Shown here piece after piece: positions 6,707-14,668 of a DNA stretch of 17,568 nucleotides. Both the position numbers and the translations under genes were made by a program. This stretch comes from Chloroflexota bacterium (GTDB taxonomy: Bacteria > Chloroflexota > Anaerolineae > J102). Location of the stretch: NCBI GenBank assembly GCA_013152695.1, contig JAADFV010000028.1:1-17568 (forward strand), given 5' to 3'. The first letter of the stretch is position 1. Each line of letters starts with the position of its first letter. Below the pieces are notes generated by a model that worked only from the letters and a program-made list of their open reading frames with translations, did no database searches and was not told the origin of the DNA.

Positions 6707-8080
6707 TCAAGGGCCATTGTTGCGAAGCTTCATCAGGAAGTAGAGAAAACGCACCAAGACAGCAAAGATGGCGAGGATGACCAGGGCCAGAATCCAAAAG
6801 GCGGGCTGCCGCATTAAGCTTTTCAGTCGTGACGAGGAGCCCTGCTCGATGCTGGTTGTGGCTTCCACCTCAGTGCCGGGAGAAGGGGTTCCGACCACTA
6901 CGGTGGGAATGGCAGCGATAGGAGGGCCGGTAGGTTCGAGGAAGGGCGTGGGGGTTGCCGTTGCCGTGGCTAAAGGTGTGGCTGTGGCTGGCATCGGGGT
7001 TGGGGTAGCGGTGACCATACGATTCGACGGAATGGGCGTTGCAGTTGGCGGTCCGGCTTGACTGCTGCTTTGTCCTGGGCAAAGTACCAGGGAAACATCA
7101 TCCAAATACATGGCTGCACGACCGAATCCGCCCTGATTACGGACATTGAAATAGACGATGAGGGTCTTACCGAGATAGCGGGTCAGATCGAAACTCTCGG
7201 AGTACCATTGCTGATCGTTGCGATTGACCCGCCAAAGAATAGCCAGAGTGCGACCGGTTTTGCCGTCGAGAAGGACGAGTTCTTGATAATCATCTTCTTC
7301 GCCATCAGAAATGGTATAATGCCAGAATTGCAGCCAGGCTGTTTTATACCCCTTTTTGGGGAGGGTCACACGCTGACGGACGGAAGAGTAGGCATTGTAA
7401 TTAGGTTGGTTGGGATTAGCATTACCGAGAAGAATGGAACGCAGACCGCTATGTGCATTAAGCCCAGAATACCCCCCCTTGAGCAGCGTGTTACCAAAAA
7501 TCCAGCCTTTCCCACCTTCGAAACTGGTATTGACGAGACATTCTTTGCAATTTTCATTGGGGCCGGGTGGTAAAGGTGTATAAGTAGGTGTCGCCGTCGG
7601 GGGAGGGCCGGGGGTAGCTGTGGGCGTGTTGGTAACGACGATCAGGGTAGGTGTGGCCGAAGGTGTGGGGATGGGCGTGTTGGTGACGACCATCGGTGTA
7701 AAAGTGGCTGTAACAACAACGGGTGTAGGCGTCGGGGTAGCCGTGACAATTATCGGTGTTGGTGTTGGTGTGGCCGTGACGACGATAGGTGTAGGAGTCG
7801 GTGTGGCCGTGACAACAATAGGGGTAGGCGTGGCCGTAACGACAGCAGGTGTGGGGGTTGCCGTAACGACATTAGGAGTAAAGGTGGGTGTAGCCGTGAC
7901 AACATTGGGCGTGGGTGTGGGAGTATTGGTCACGACAATGGGAGTAGGGGTATCGGTCGGAGGGGACGGTGAAGTGGGTGTGGCCGTAGGCAATGGTGTG
8001 GGTGTCGGTGTATCGCCCGGTGTAGGTGTTGGTGTATCGGTCGCAGTGGGCGCAGGCGTGGGGGTATCTCCTGCCGTACA
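6707..8080 (-). pseudogene. 3' part of the frameshifted twin-domain surface protein: Thr/Pro linker, second beta-domain, membrane anchor
   Basis: This reading frame carries the rest of the protein begun at 8645. It is given from the Cys codon at 8080, where the homologous sequence resumes; its first ATG (8215) lies in a stretch that is only a shadow of the upstream frame. It holds a Thr/Pro linker of about 165 residues with about ten 'VVT(A/N)TP' units, then a domain of about 155 residues ('[17 protein letters not shown]' to '[13 protein letters not shown]') clearly related to the first domain. A second Thr/Pro linker follows, then one hydrophobic anchor ('[16 protein letters not shown]') and a short basic tail. 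The paired domains resemble carbohydrate-binding or MAM/jelly-roll modules of surface proteins, but I cannot name a family. In the assembled sequence this part lacks its own signal peptide and convincing start, so it is expressed only if the frameshift is an error or is bypassed. Confidence 0.72.
7627..7942. repeat. GT-rich minisatellite encoding VVTATPTP units
   Basis: Imperfect tandem units of about 24-36 bases, rich in GT on the + strand and AC on the - strand. They encode about ten copies of (I/V/N)VVT(A/N)TP followed by two to six Thr/Pro residues. Similar but less regular Thr/Pro-coding DNA continues to about 8070. Such DNA is prone to slippage and to assembly error. Confidence 0.85.
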
Positions 8081-8645
8081 CGAGCTGCACATCATCCACG
8101 TACATGGCTGTAATCCCACCAGCCCCATCGTTAAATACATTGATGTAGATTTGGATGTCCTGCCCCAGGAACTCGCTGAGATCGAAACTGAGTTCCTGCC
8201 AGGCAGCCCCATCACTCACGGCACTCCAGATCTGCCGTAAGGAGGTAGAACCGTCTGCATTCAACACCCTGATTTCCTGACGATCATTGTTGTCGTGGGG
8301 CTGACTCAAAGGATAGATGTAAAGCCGTAAGCGTAATTCATCGCCGGCAGGAACAGAAACCGGCTGGCGCATGGAGGAAAAACTATAAAGATTACTGCCG
8401 CTGACAATGCCTAAGCGGGCGCTGCGACTAGCACTGTAAGCCTGAGCGCTGGAATAAACCCCCTTGACCGCGGTATTACCAAAAATCCAGCCGCCATTGG
8501 ATTCCATATCGCTGTTGACCAGAATATTCGTACAGGTAGGAGCCACTGCCTGAGCAGAAGGAGTAAGAAAACCCCAACTCAGCCAGATGAGCGTCCAGCC
8601 GATGATGAAAGATGCAAATAATCGCGCCCAAGAGTGACGAACCAT
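7872..8645 (-). pseudogene. 5' part of the frameshifted twin-domain surface protein: signal peptide and first beta-domain
   Basis: The ATG at 8645 has an AAGG ribosome-binding site and starts a Sec signal peptide (basic start, hydrophobic core, likely cleavage after 'SAQA'). It is followed by a domain of about 155 residues from 'CTNILVNSDMESNGGWIFGN' to '[11 protein letters not shown]', matched by the second domain of the downstream fragment ('GWIFGNT', 'AMY.DDV.LV'). After the GTG codon at 8081-8079 this frame turns into a Cys/His/Tyr-rich run ending at 7872, which is the Thr/Pro linker read out of frame. The natural continuation ([11 protein letters not shown]...) is in the neighbouring frame, so one base is extra or two are missing here. 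Restoring a GT in the GTGT at 8081-8078 would give 'LVC-TAGDTP', with a Cys matching the end of the second domain. The intact product would have about 646 residues and be exported and membrane-anchored. Confidence 0.72.
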
Positions 8646-8691
8646 GATTGGAGCCTTGAGGGTGTGGGGAACGTGGCAACCTTTAGCTCCA

Positions 8692-8720
8692 AGTTTACAA
8701 TAAAATAGGAATAGAGGCAA
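8692..8720 (-). promoter_or_regulatory. Candidate sigma-70-type promoter for the twin-domain surface protein
   Basis: On the - strand TTGCCT (8720-8715) and TAAACT (8697-8692) are separated by 17 bases and lie about 47 bases upstream of the ATG at 8645. Three of six -10 positions and four of six -35 positions match the consensus. Confidence 0.45.
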
Positions 8721-8741
8721 CCCCCTCGCTTGCTCTCTTCT

Positions 8742-8954
8742 CTATGAGGAAGGATCTGGAGGCGCGGGTTGATCACTTTGGCCGATCGTTTCCTCAATCA
8801 ATGTCTGGATATCGGAGAGGCTGTGAAAGGTCCACCGCTCTCCGCTCTGAATATGTTCGATTTCGCCGTGAAAACTTTGCTCGGCCGAGTCTTCCCAACG
8901 TAGCCTGATGAGAAATGAGGCAACATGAAGTTGAGGGGAGGTGACGGCATTCAT
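8742..8954 (-). CDS. Small conserved-looking protein next to the BTAD regulator
   Basis: A 70-residue soluble protein. The ATG at 8954 is preferred over an upstream one at 9005 because AGGTG lies 6 bases before it. The body reads like a small beta/alpha protein ('FLIRLRWEDSAEQSFHGEIEHIQSGERWTFHSLSDIQTLIEETI'), matched here in pieces: 'FLIRLRWE', 'FHGEIEHIQSGERW', 'IQTLIEETI'. From memory, small proteins of this style often lie beside BTAD/TPR regulators in Chloroflexota, but I know of no assigned function. It lies 92 bases downstream of the regulator's stop codon, on the same strand, so the two may be cotranscribed. It has no signal peptide or membrane segment. Confidence 0.7.
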   Translation of the reverse strand: MNAVTSPQLHVASFLIRLRWEDSAEQSFHGEIEHIQSGERWTFHSLSDIQTLIEETIGQSDQPAPPDPSS

Positions 8955-9046
8955 AGTGTTCACCTGTCTTTGGGCAGGATAAGTTTCTTCCCCCTTATAC
9001 CGCAAAGCTGGCTACAAACTGGCTACATGATGCCAACCCCCTCATT

Positions 9047-12000
9047 TCAGCTATGGTCCCCGGGGATGAACCATAATTGTTGCCGTACAGCTTTCTGATC
9101 CCAACCGAGGGACTCAGCTCGTGCCCTGACTGCCTGGTTATATTTCTGAGCTTGAGCATCCTCACCGGCCTGGTGATACAACTCAGCCAGGATGAGCAAA
9201 GCCCATATCTCATAGTATGGCGCCTCGATTTTCTGGGCTAGACTCAGGGCTGCTTGAGCAGTGGCGACCGCTTGAGAGGCATCCTGTCGCTGGGTTGCCG
9301 CCAACGTGGCCAGTGCCTCTACTTGCCCAAGTTGGTAACCGATGGTACGACAGATATCGAGTGCTTTTGGCAACAATCGCCCTGCTTTTTCAGTCTCTGC
9401 CAAACCCAAATGTGCTTGCGCCGCAAAAATCAGGGCCGCGGCCTCTCCCCGTTTGCTACCGGTAGTCCGTTGCAACTGTAAGGATGTCTCATGACAACGC
9501 AATGCTTCGCCATAGTTCCCACGCAGGGCATACAGGCGACCGAGATTATTCAAGGCATAGGACTCAGCCGGCTGCGAGGCAATTTCTCGGGCCAGATTCA
9601 GAGAGGCTTGCAGATGGGCCTCGGCTTCTTCGAGACGCTGCATCTGCATGCACATAATCCCCATGTCGGTCAGATCCCAGGCCATCCGATTACGATCTTC
9701 CACAACCTGGTGACAGCGGTATGCCCTTTGGTGCTGGCTCAAGGCTTGGTCGTATTGCGCCAGGTGATAGTAGACATAACCAGTAAACTGAGCGATTCGT
9801 CCCTGTGTTTCTGGATCGCTATCGCCACTGATAACGGCCGCTGCTGCCTGCAAAGCCTGGAGTGCAGGACGGGGTTGGCCGAGAAAATAATAGGCAAATC
9901 CCTGTTGCGCATAGAGTCGAGAATGGAGAGAAGGTGCATCGATCTGTTTCGCCAGGTCCAGCCCCTCTACAACCAGCTTCAGGGCTTCGTGGTAATGTCC
10001 ATCCAAATTCAAATAACGGACACGGGCAGCCAGGACCTGTAAACGCAACTCGGCATCTTGTGTAACAGAGGCCAATTCTAGCAGGGTGGTGAGATCACGA
10101 TCGCGCTCGGTGAGGCGACCTTGCAAATAATACATCTGCGCTCGTGCAATAAGAATACGGCAATACTGGTGGCGACAATGCTGCTGGTGGCATTCCGGAT
10201 CCATTTGTGCCAAAAGATCGAGCATCCGCTGATAGTAGGATTCGGCAGCATCCCAGGCATAAAGGGCGGCGACACGCTGTGCTGCCTGCCCGTAGTAGGT
10301 CAGTGCCTTTTCCGCATCACCCCCCACATCAAAGTGTTGAGCAATGGCATCCACCGCCACATCCCGGCGGCGGGCGAGGGCCAAACCTGCCCGACGGTGC
10401 AACCATTGCTGTCGCGGGGTGCTCATGCGGTCCAAGACAACGCGACGGGTGAGATCATGGATAAACTGGTAACGGTTGTGTTTGTAGGTGAGTAACTGTC
10501 GCCCTACCAATTCATCGAGCCCATCCATCGTTTCTAATTCCGTCCTACCGGCAGTTTCCTGCACAGCATCGAAGGTAAAATCATCTTGAAGGATAGCTCC
10601 CGCTTCCAAAATCTGCATGGCCGTAGGAGAGAGCATGACGAGCCGTGAAGCGATCACCTGAGCGACGCTCTCGGGGAGGGGCCATTCGCTTTCGGTAAGG
10701 GGAAGTTGTTGCTGGTTGCGTTCGAGAAGGGCACGGGCAATTTCCAGCAAGAAAAAGGGGTTACCTCCCGTGGTCGTACGCAAGAGTTGGGCCTGCTCCT
10801 TCTTGACAAGGCGAATTCCGGCATACCGCAAGAGCTGGGCAATAGCCGCGGGCGATAATCCTGCCAAAGAGAGCATACGGATAGAGGCATGGCGGGCAAG
10901 TGAGCGTGCCAGTGTCTGCAAGGCCGCTCCCTCTTGGGGACGGTAGGTGAGGAGAGTAAGAACGGGCACATGGCGCAGATGTTGTCCCCAGTAGCTCAGC
11001 CAGGCAAGGGTGGCGCTATCAGCCCAGTGCATATCGTCTAGACAAAGCAAGAGCGGGCGATCACTGGCCAGGGCGTTCAGGACCTGACTCAATGCCTCGA
11101 AGAGTGGAAGTTGAGCCTGTCGCTCTTGTCGTCGCCTTGGTGAGGGCAACTGGGGATAATGGCTATGCAACTCGGGCAGCAATTGGCTTAATTCGGCCAG
11201 CCAAACAGGGGCCACGGTTGCCATGGCAGGGAGGTCAAGGGCACCACGTAGGGCTTGAGTGATAGCCTGGTAGGGAAGAGGATGGCGACTTGGCGAAGAT
11301 GCCCCATAAAGCACGGTCGCACGTGAGGAGACGGTTGCCGCGAATTCTTGCAGTAAACGCGACTTACCGATCCCGGCCTCGCCGCTAATAAAGAAAATAT
11401 GCCCCTGGCCTCTCGTCACCGTTTCGGTCAGGGCATGATTTAGCTCCTGCATAAGCGCATCCCGTTCAATCTGCGGTACCTGCAAACTCGGTAAGGTGCT
11501 CCATTCCGCGACTGGAACCACGGCCGTCGACCGCACCTGCAAAATAGCGTCATAGGCGGCACGAGTGCTCGGGGAGGGATTGACACCCAGTTCTCGCTCT
11601 AAAGCGGTCACACATATCTCGTACTGTCGTAAGGCAGCGCTACGAGCACCTGTCGCTGCATAAAGCTGCATGAGACGTACATGGATGGTCTCGGCAAGAG
11701 GGTCCAACTCTAAATAGCGTTGACAATAGGCGATCGCAGTTTCGGGTTGTGTTGTCTGCGTCTCTTTGATCAAGCGTGCCAGCAAGTCAAGGTAAGCTCT
11801 TTCCCAGCGTTGATATTCTTGCAATGCCCATAGTTCGTATTCGGGGGTCGCGGGCAAATCTGCACCCTGGAGAAAGGATCCTCGATAAAGCTGCTCGGCC
11901 TTCACCCAATCCTCTGGTGAGCCCTCCTGCAATTGGGTAAAGGCGACGGTATCTACCCAAACGTCGTCACGTAATCCCAGCAGATTCCCCTCGCTCCAGA

Positions 12001-12241
12001 TGATGTCAGCTTCCGGTAGGGCCCGGCGCAAATGTGTGAGCAGATGGGAGAGGGCGCGCCGTACCTTTTTATCATGGACATCAGGCCAAAAAAGTAAGCC
12101 AATTTGAGTACGCGTAAGAGCGGTCTTATCCACGGCAAGGCGATAGAGTAAAGCCCGCGCCTGGCGGCGAGGAATTGGCCAAAGTACACCATCATAATAG
12201 ATTTGTGGGAACCCGAGCAGGTGAATGTGCAGCGCGGCCAT
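9047..12241 (-). CDS. BTAD-type transcriptional regulator with AAA ATPase and TPR domains
   Basis: A 1064-residue STAND-like regulator, counted from the ATG at 12241, whose N-terminus starts directly with the DNA-binding domain. The frame is open farther upstream to a TTG at 12313. It has a winged-helix OmpR-like DNA-binding domain (about 3-95, 'LHIHLLGFPQIYYDG' and 'ALSHLLTHLRRAL'). Next is a bacterial transcriptional activation domain of TPR-like helices (about 97-240, 'YCQRYLELDPLAETIHVRLMQLY' in part, 'YEICVTALERELGV'). An ATPase module follows with Walker A GEAGIGKS (287-294) and Walker B LLLCLDD (397-403). The C-terminal half consists of many TPR-like helices ('AESYALNNLGRLYALRGNYGEALRCHE' in part). 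Such proteins act as ATP-dependent, ligand-responsive regulators; the signal and target genes are not evident. It is divergent from the membrane-EEP gene and precedes a small protein gene. It looks complete, with no frameshift. Confidence 0.93.
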   Translation of the reverse strand: MAALHIHLLGFPQIYYDGVLWPIPRRQARALLYRLAVDKTALTRTQIGLLFWPDVHDKKVRRALSHLLTHLRRALPEADIIWSEGNLLGLRDDVWVDTVAFTQLQEGSPEDWVKAEQLYRGSFLQGADLPATPEYELWALQEYQRWERAYLDLLARLIKETQTTQPETAIAYCQRYLELDPLAETIHVRLMQLYAATGARSAALRQYEICVTALERELGVNPSPSTRAAYDAILQVRSTAVVPVAEWSTLPSLQVPQIERDALMQELNHALTETVTRGQGHIFFISGEAGIGKSRLLQEFAATVSSRATVLYGASSPSRHPLPYQAITQALRGALDLPAMATVAPVWLAELSQLLPELHSHYPQLPSPRRRQERQAQLPLFEALSQVLNALASDRPLLLCLDDMHWADSATLAWLSYWGQHLRHVPVLTLLTYRPQEGAALQTLARSLARHASIRMLSLAGLSPAAIAQLLRYAGIRLVKKEQAQLLRTTTGGNPFFLLEIARALLERNQQQLPLTESEWPLPESVAQVIASRLVMLSPTAMQILEAGAILQDDFTFDAVQETAGRTELETMDGLDELVGRQLLTYKHNRYQFIHDLTRRVVLDRMSTPRQQWLHRRAGLALARRRDVAVDAIAQHFDVGGDAEKALTYYGQAAQRVAALYAWDAAESYYQRMLDLLAQMDPECHQQHCRHQYCRILIARAQMYYLQGRLTERDRDLTTLLELASVTQDAELRLQVLAARVRYLNLDGHYHEALKLVVEGLDLAKQIDAPSLHSRLYAQQGFAYYFLGQPRPALQALQAAAAVISGDSDPETQGRIAQFTGYVYYHLAQYDQALSQHQRAYRCHQVVEDRNRMAWDLTDMGIMCMQMQRLEEAEAHLQASLNLAREIASQPAESYALNNLGRLYALRGNYGEALRCHETSLQLQRTTGSKRGEAAALIFAAQAHLGLAETEKAGRLLPKALDICRTIGYQLGQVEALATLAATQRQDASQAVATAQAALSLAQKIEAPYYEIWALLILAELYHQAGEDAQAQKYNQAVRARAESLGWDQKAVRQQLWFIPGDHS

Positions 12242-12622
12242 GAAGGGTACCCTTGTCTCGTGCAGTGCAGTGATTCCAGTTGGCTGATTCTCGGTCAAGG
12301 TGAAAATGACCAATCTGTCGCTCTGAGCGAAACAAAGAGCCTTGAATTGATAAAGGCAAAATTCTTCATTTCACTTAGAGTGGTATCGATCAGACCATAC
12401 CTTGTAGATTGCCAAGTCTGCGATATTAGTTAGCAGAACATGACACTTCGAATTTTACTCTGATGTGAGCACAGGAGCAAGGGGTGGGGTAGGAGGCGAA
12501 AATGATTACAGAGTGATGAGGTGGCAGCGGTTGTCACGAGGTGTTGCTTGCACTACAATAGCATGACCAGCATCGTCCAGTTCGATACCTTAAGCCTGCT
12601 TTATGCGCCCTCGGAGGTGATC
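12242..12622. other. Divergent intergenic region between the BTAD regulator and the membrane-EEP gene
   Basis: About 380 bases without a supported gene. It holds the promoter at 12531-12559 for the rightward gene and a short perfect inverted repeat TCGCTC-T-GAGCGA (12318-12330) on the regulator side, a possible operator. A run of A/T-rich DNA lies at 12340-12450. No clear promoter for the regulator was found. Confidence 0.5.
12531..12559 (+). promoter_or_regulatory. Sigma-70-type promoter of the membrane-EEP gene
   Basis: TTGTCA (12531-12536) and TACAAT (12554-12559) are separated by exactly 17 bases. A transcript starting near 12566 would have a leader of about 57 bases ending in GGAGGTGA before the ATG at 12623. 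This rules against longer coding starts at 12521 or 12563. Confidence 0.65.
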
Positions 12623-14581
12623 ATGTCAACAGCGAAGAAACATGAAACACAGGTAATTGCCTTGGCCATCCTGTTGTTGTTCTTCCTCCAGCTCCTGGCC
12701 GATTTCATTGAGCATATTTATGTTTTTGGTTTACTCGGCACCAGTATTCCTCCCGAAATCGCGGCGGTACTATTTCTCCTGGCTCCGGCTCTATTGCTTT
12801 TACGAAGGCGACGCTTGCCACCAGTGACGCTGTCAATTCTGACGGCTCTCATCATCATTGCGCGGCTGCTCGAACCACTTCTGGATACGCCTGGACGCAT
12901 GCTGCTTTCCGGCCTGGGTGTGGCCGCGTTTTTATTACTGCTACCCACTTTGCTGCAATATCAGGGCAAGAAAGACCCAGAAGAGACGATGAAAGTCTGG
13001 GGAGAGAGTGCCTTCCTTGCTTTATTCGCCTCAGTTTGTCTACGAACCTTGGGCTCAGGATTGGATTTTTCGACTGTGGGTTGGGGGCAGATCATTGGTT
13101 GGGTCTTAGCTATCATTGCGAGCATAGCGTGGTTTCGACAAGGGAATTCTGCTCCAACAGCAACATCCTCACCCAGCAATCCTTCTGCACAATGGCGCTG
13201 GGGAAGAATGCTTCTCCTAAGCCTGGGGCTCACATCGGTGTTGCTCTTATTCTATTTTGTCTTTTCTGCCCCCCATGTCCTTGCCCGTTGGACAGGAGCT
13301 GACTACCGCTGGATACTTGGGGTGTTGGTAGTTGCCTGGTTGCTGGGAGCCTGGCTGGCTGAGAAAAACTGGCTCACGACTTCGCATACCCACCTGTTCC
13401 TGCTCAATCTCCTCCTTGTATTGGCTCTCGCGGCGACTGCCCGCCTTCATCAAGTCGACTTCCCACCCTCTCCCGAGGCTTACCCGCTCCTCGCCCCTGC
13501 ACCTGGTTGGTGGACACAAATCCCTCTTGTACTTGCCCTCCTGCTTTCACCCCTTCTTTTTCTAGATTTCGCCCTGTTTACCAGTGATCTGGCCGCCGCC
13601 CGACCACCTACACGCACGCTGGGACTCATCTTCACAATTTCCTCCCTGTATTTCGTCGTTATGATCTTCGCCCACGTGTTTACAACCGTCTATGATTACA
13701 TTCCGCTGGTTGGTCCCTGGTTTCGCGATCAATTTTGGCTGGTGCATTTGCTGGTAGGAATGGTTATCATCCTAGCATTGACCGCGGTCAGACCGCGGAG
13801 AATCACCCTTTCAAAAGCGACTTGGAGGATGGTCTCACTGCTGGGGATTGTGACCGTGGCAGGGGGAGTGTTTATCAATGCCTCTCCCACCCCTCCTTCA
13901 TCTCTTCCCCACCAACTTCGTATTCAAACCTATAACATCCAGCAAGGCTACAGTGAAGATGGCCGCCGAAATTTCGCTGGACAACTGGCCTTACTCCAGG
14001 AAATCGACGCCGACATTATCGGCTTACAGGAATCAGATAATGCCCGTATTGCCGGCGGCAATGCAGACATAGTTCGCTACCTGAGCAACGCTCTTTCTCT
14101 CTATTCCTACTACGGCCCAAAAACAGTGACTGGCACTTTTGGTATTGCTTTACTTTCAAAATATCCTATCCACAACCCTAAAACTTATTTTCTTTATAGT
14201 GAGGGCGAGCAGGTAGCTGTAATCTCAGCAGAAATTCGTATAGGAGATCAACTTCTGCATGTTTTTGTCACCCACTTGGGTAATGGGGGCCCCCTCATCC
14301 AGCAACAACAGTTTCTGCAGTTGGTACAGGATGAGGATCATGTCATCGCCATGGGGGACTTTAATTTTTGCCCCAATGAGGAACAATACCGGCTGACAAC
14401 CCGCTTTTTGCAAGATACCTGGACGCGCAAGTGGCCGGATTGGCAAGATGACCGCGGTCAGCGACCTGTTGACAAAATCGATCACATCTGGGTCTCGCCC
14501 GATCTCACCGTACTCGATGCCCAGTTCATCGACAGCCCCGCCTCGGATCATCCCACAGTCACTGCCACGATCGCCTGGTGA
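12623..14581 (+). CDS. Polytopic membrane protein with C-terminal endonuclease/exonuclease/phosphatase (EEP) domain
   Basis: A 652-residue protein. The ATG at 12623 follows a near-perfect GGAGGTGA ribosome-binding site. Residues 1 to about 425 contain roughly 12 hydrophobic segments separated by short basic loops ('LLRRRRLPP', 'VRPRRITLSK'). Residues 432-652 form a Mg-dependent EEP domain with all usual landmarks: YNI (N438), LQE (E470), THLG (H551), GDFN (D579, N581), DHIW and SDHP (D642, H643). EEP enzymes cleave phosphodiesters in nucleic acids, inositol phosphates or sphingolipids; here the fusion suggests a membrane-linked substrate, and the orientation of the domain relative to the membrane is not certain. 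Membrane-EEP architectures are known, for example in the eukaryotic lipid-remodelling protein Cwh43, but orthology is not claimed. It has its own promoter and is divergent from the BTAD regulator, a possible regulatory pairing. Confidence 0.88.
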   Translation: MSTAKKHETQVIALAILLLFFLQLLADFIEHIYVFGLLGTSIPPEIAAVLFLLAPALLLLRRRRLPPVTLSILTALIIIARLLEPLLDTPGRMLLSGLGVAAFLLLLPTLLQYQGKKDPEETMKVWGESAFLALFASVCLRTLGSGLDFSTVGWGQIIGWVLAIIASIAWFRQGNSAPTATSSPSNPSAQWRWGRMLLLSLGLTSVLLLFYFVFSAPHVLARWTGADYRWILGVLVVAWLLGAWLAEKNWLTTSHTHLFLLNLLLVLALAATARLHQVDFPPSPEAYPLLAPAPGWWTQIPLVLALLLSPLLFLDFALFTSDLAAARPPTRTLGLIFTISSLYFVVMIFAHVFTTVYDYIPLVGPWFRDQFWLVHLLVGMVIILALTAVRPRRITLSKATWRMVSLLGIVTVAGGVFINASPTPPSSLPHQLRIQTYNIQQGYSEDGRRNFAGQLALLQEIDADIIGLQESDNARIAGGNADIVRYLSNALSLYSYYGPKTVTGTFGIALLSKYPIHNPKTYFLYSEGEQVAVISAEIRIGDQLLHVFVTHLGNGGPLIQQQQFLQLVQDEDHVIAMGDFNFCPNEEQYRLTTRFLQDTWTRKWPDWQDDRGQRPVDKIDHIWVSPDLTVLDAQFIDSPASDHPTVTATIAW

Positions 14582-14668
14582 GTTGGCAGAACTATTGCCT
14601 TCTGCTATGCTTATCGAGGCAGCTGCCAGCCCCTCTTACCCCACCACCGCTCATCTTCCCCGCGCATC

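Noticed and set aside
7620..8240. Long + strand open frame rich in Val and Gly (206 residues)
   Set aside because: It is the complement of the Thr/Pro-coding repeat; periodic GT DNA keeps several frames open. It has no ribosome-binding site and the - strand frame encodes recognisable domains.
9491..10042. + strand open frame of 183 residues opposite the BTAD regulator
   Set aside because: It is antisense to the TPR region, has no ribosome-binding site and no recognisable domain; the - strand frame is continuous and well supported.
13778..14462. Palindrome GACCGCGGTC occurring twice in the membrane-EEP gene
   Set aside because: Both copies lie inside coding sequence at unrelated sites; two 10-base GC palindromes in one gene are not enough to claim a repeated signal.
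14585..14600. Small inverted repeat GGCA...TGCC after the EEP gene, considered as a terminator
   Set aside because: The stem is only 4 bp and no T run follows.
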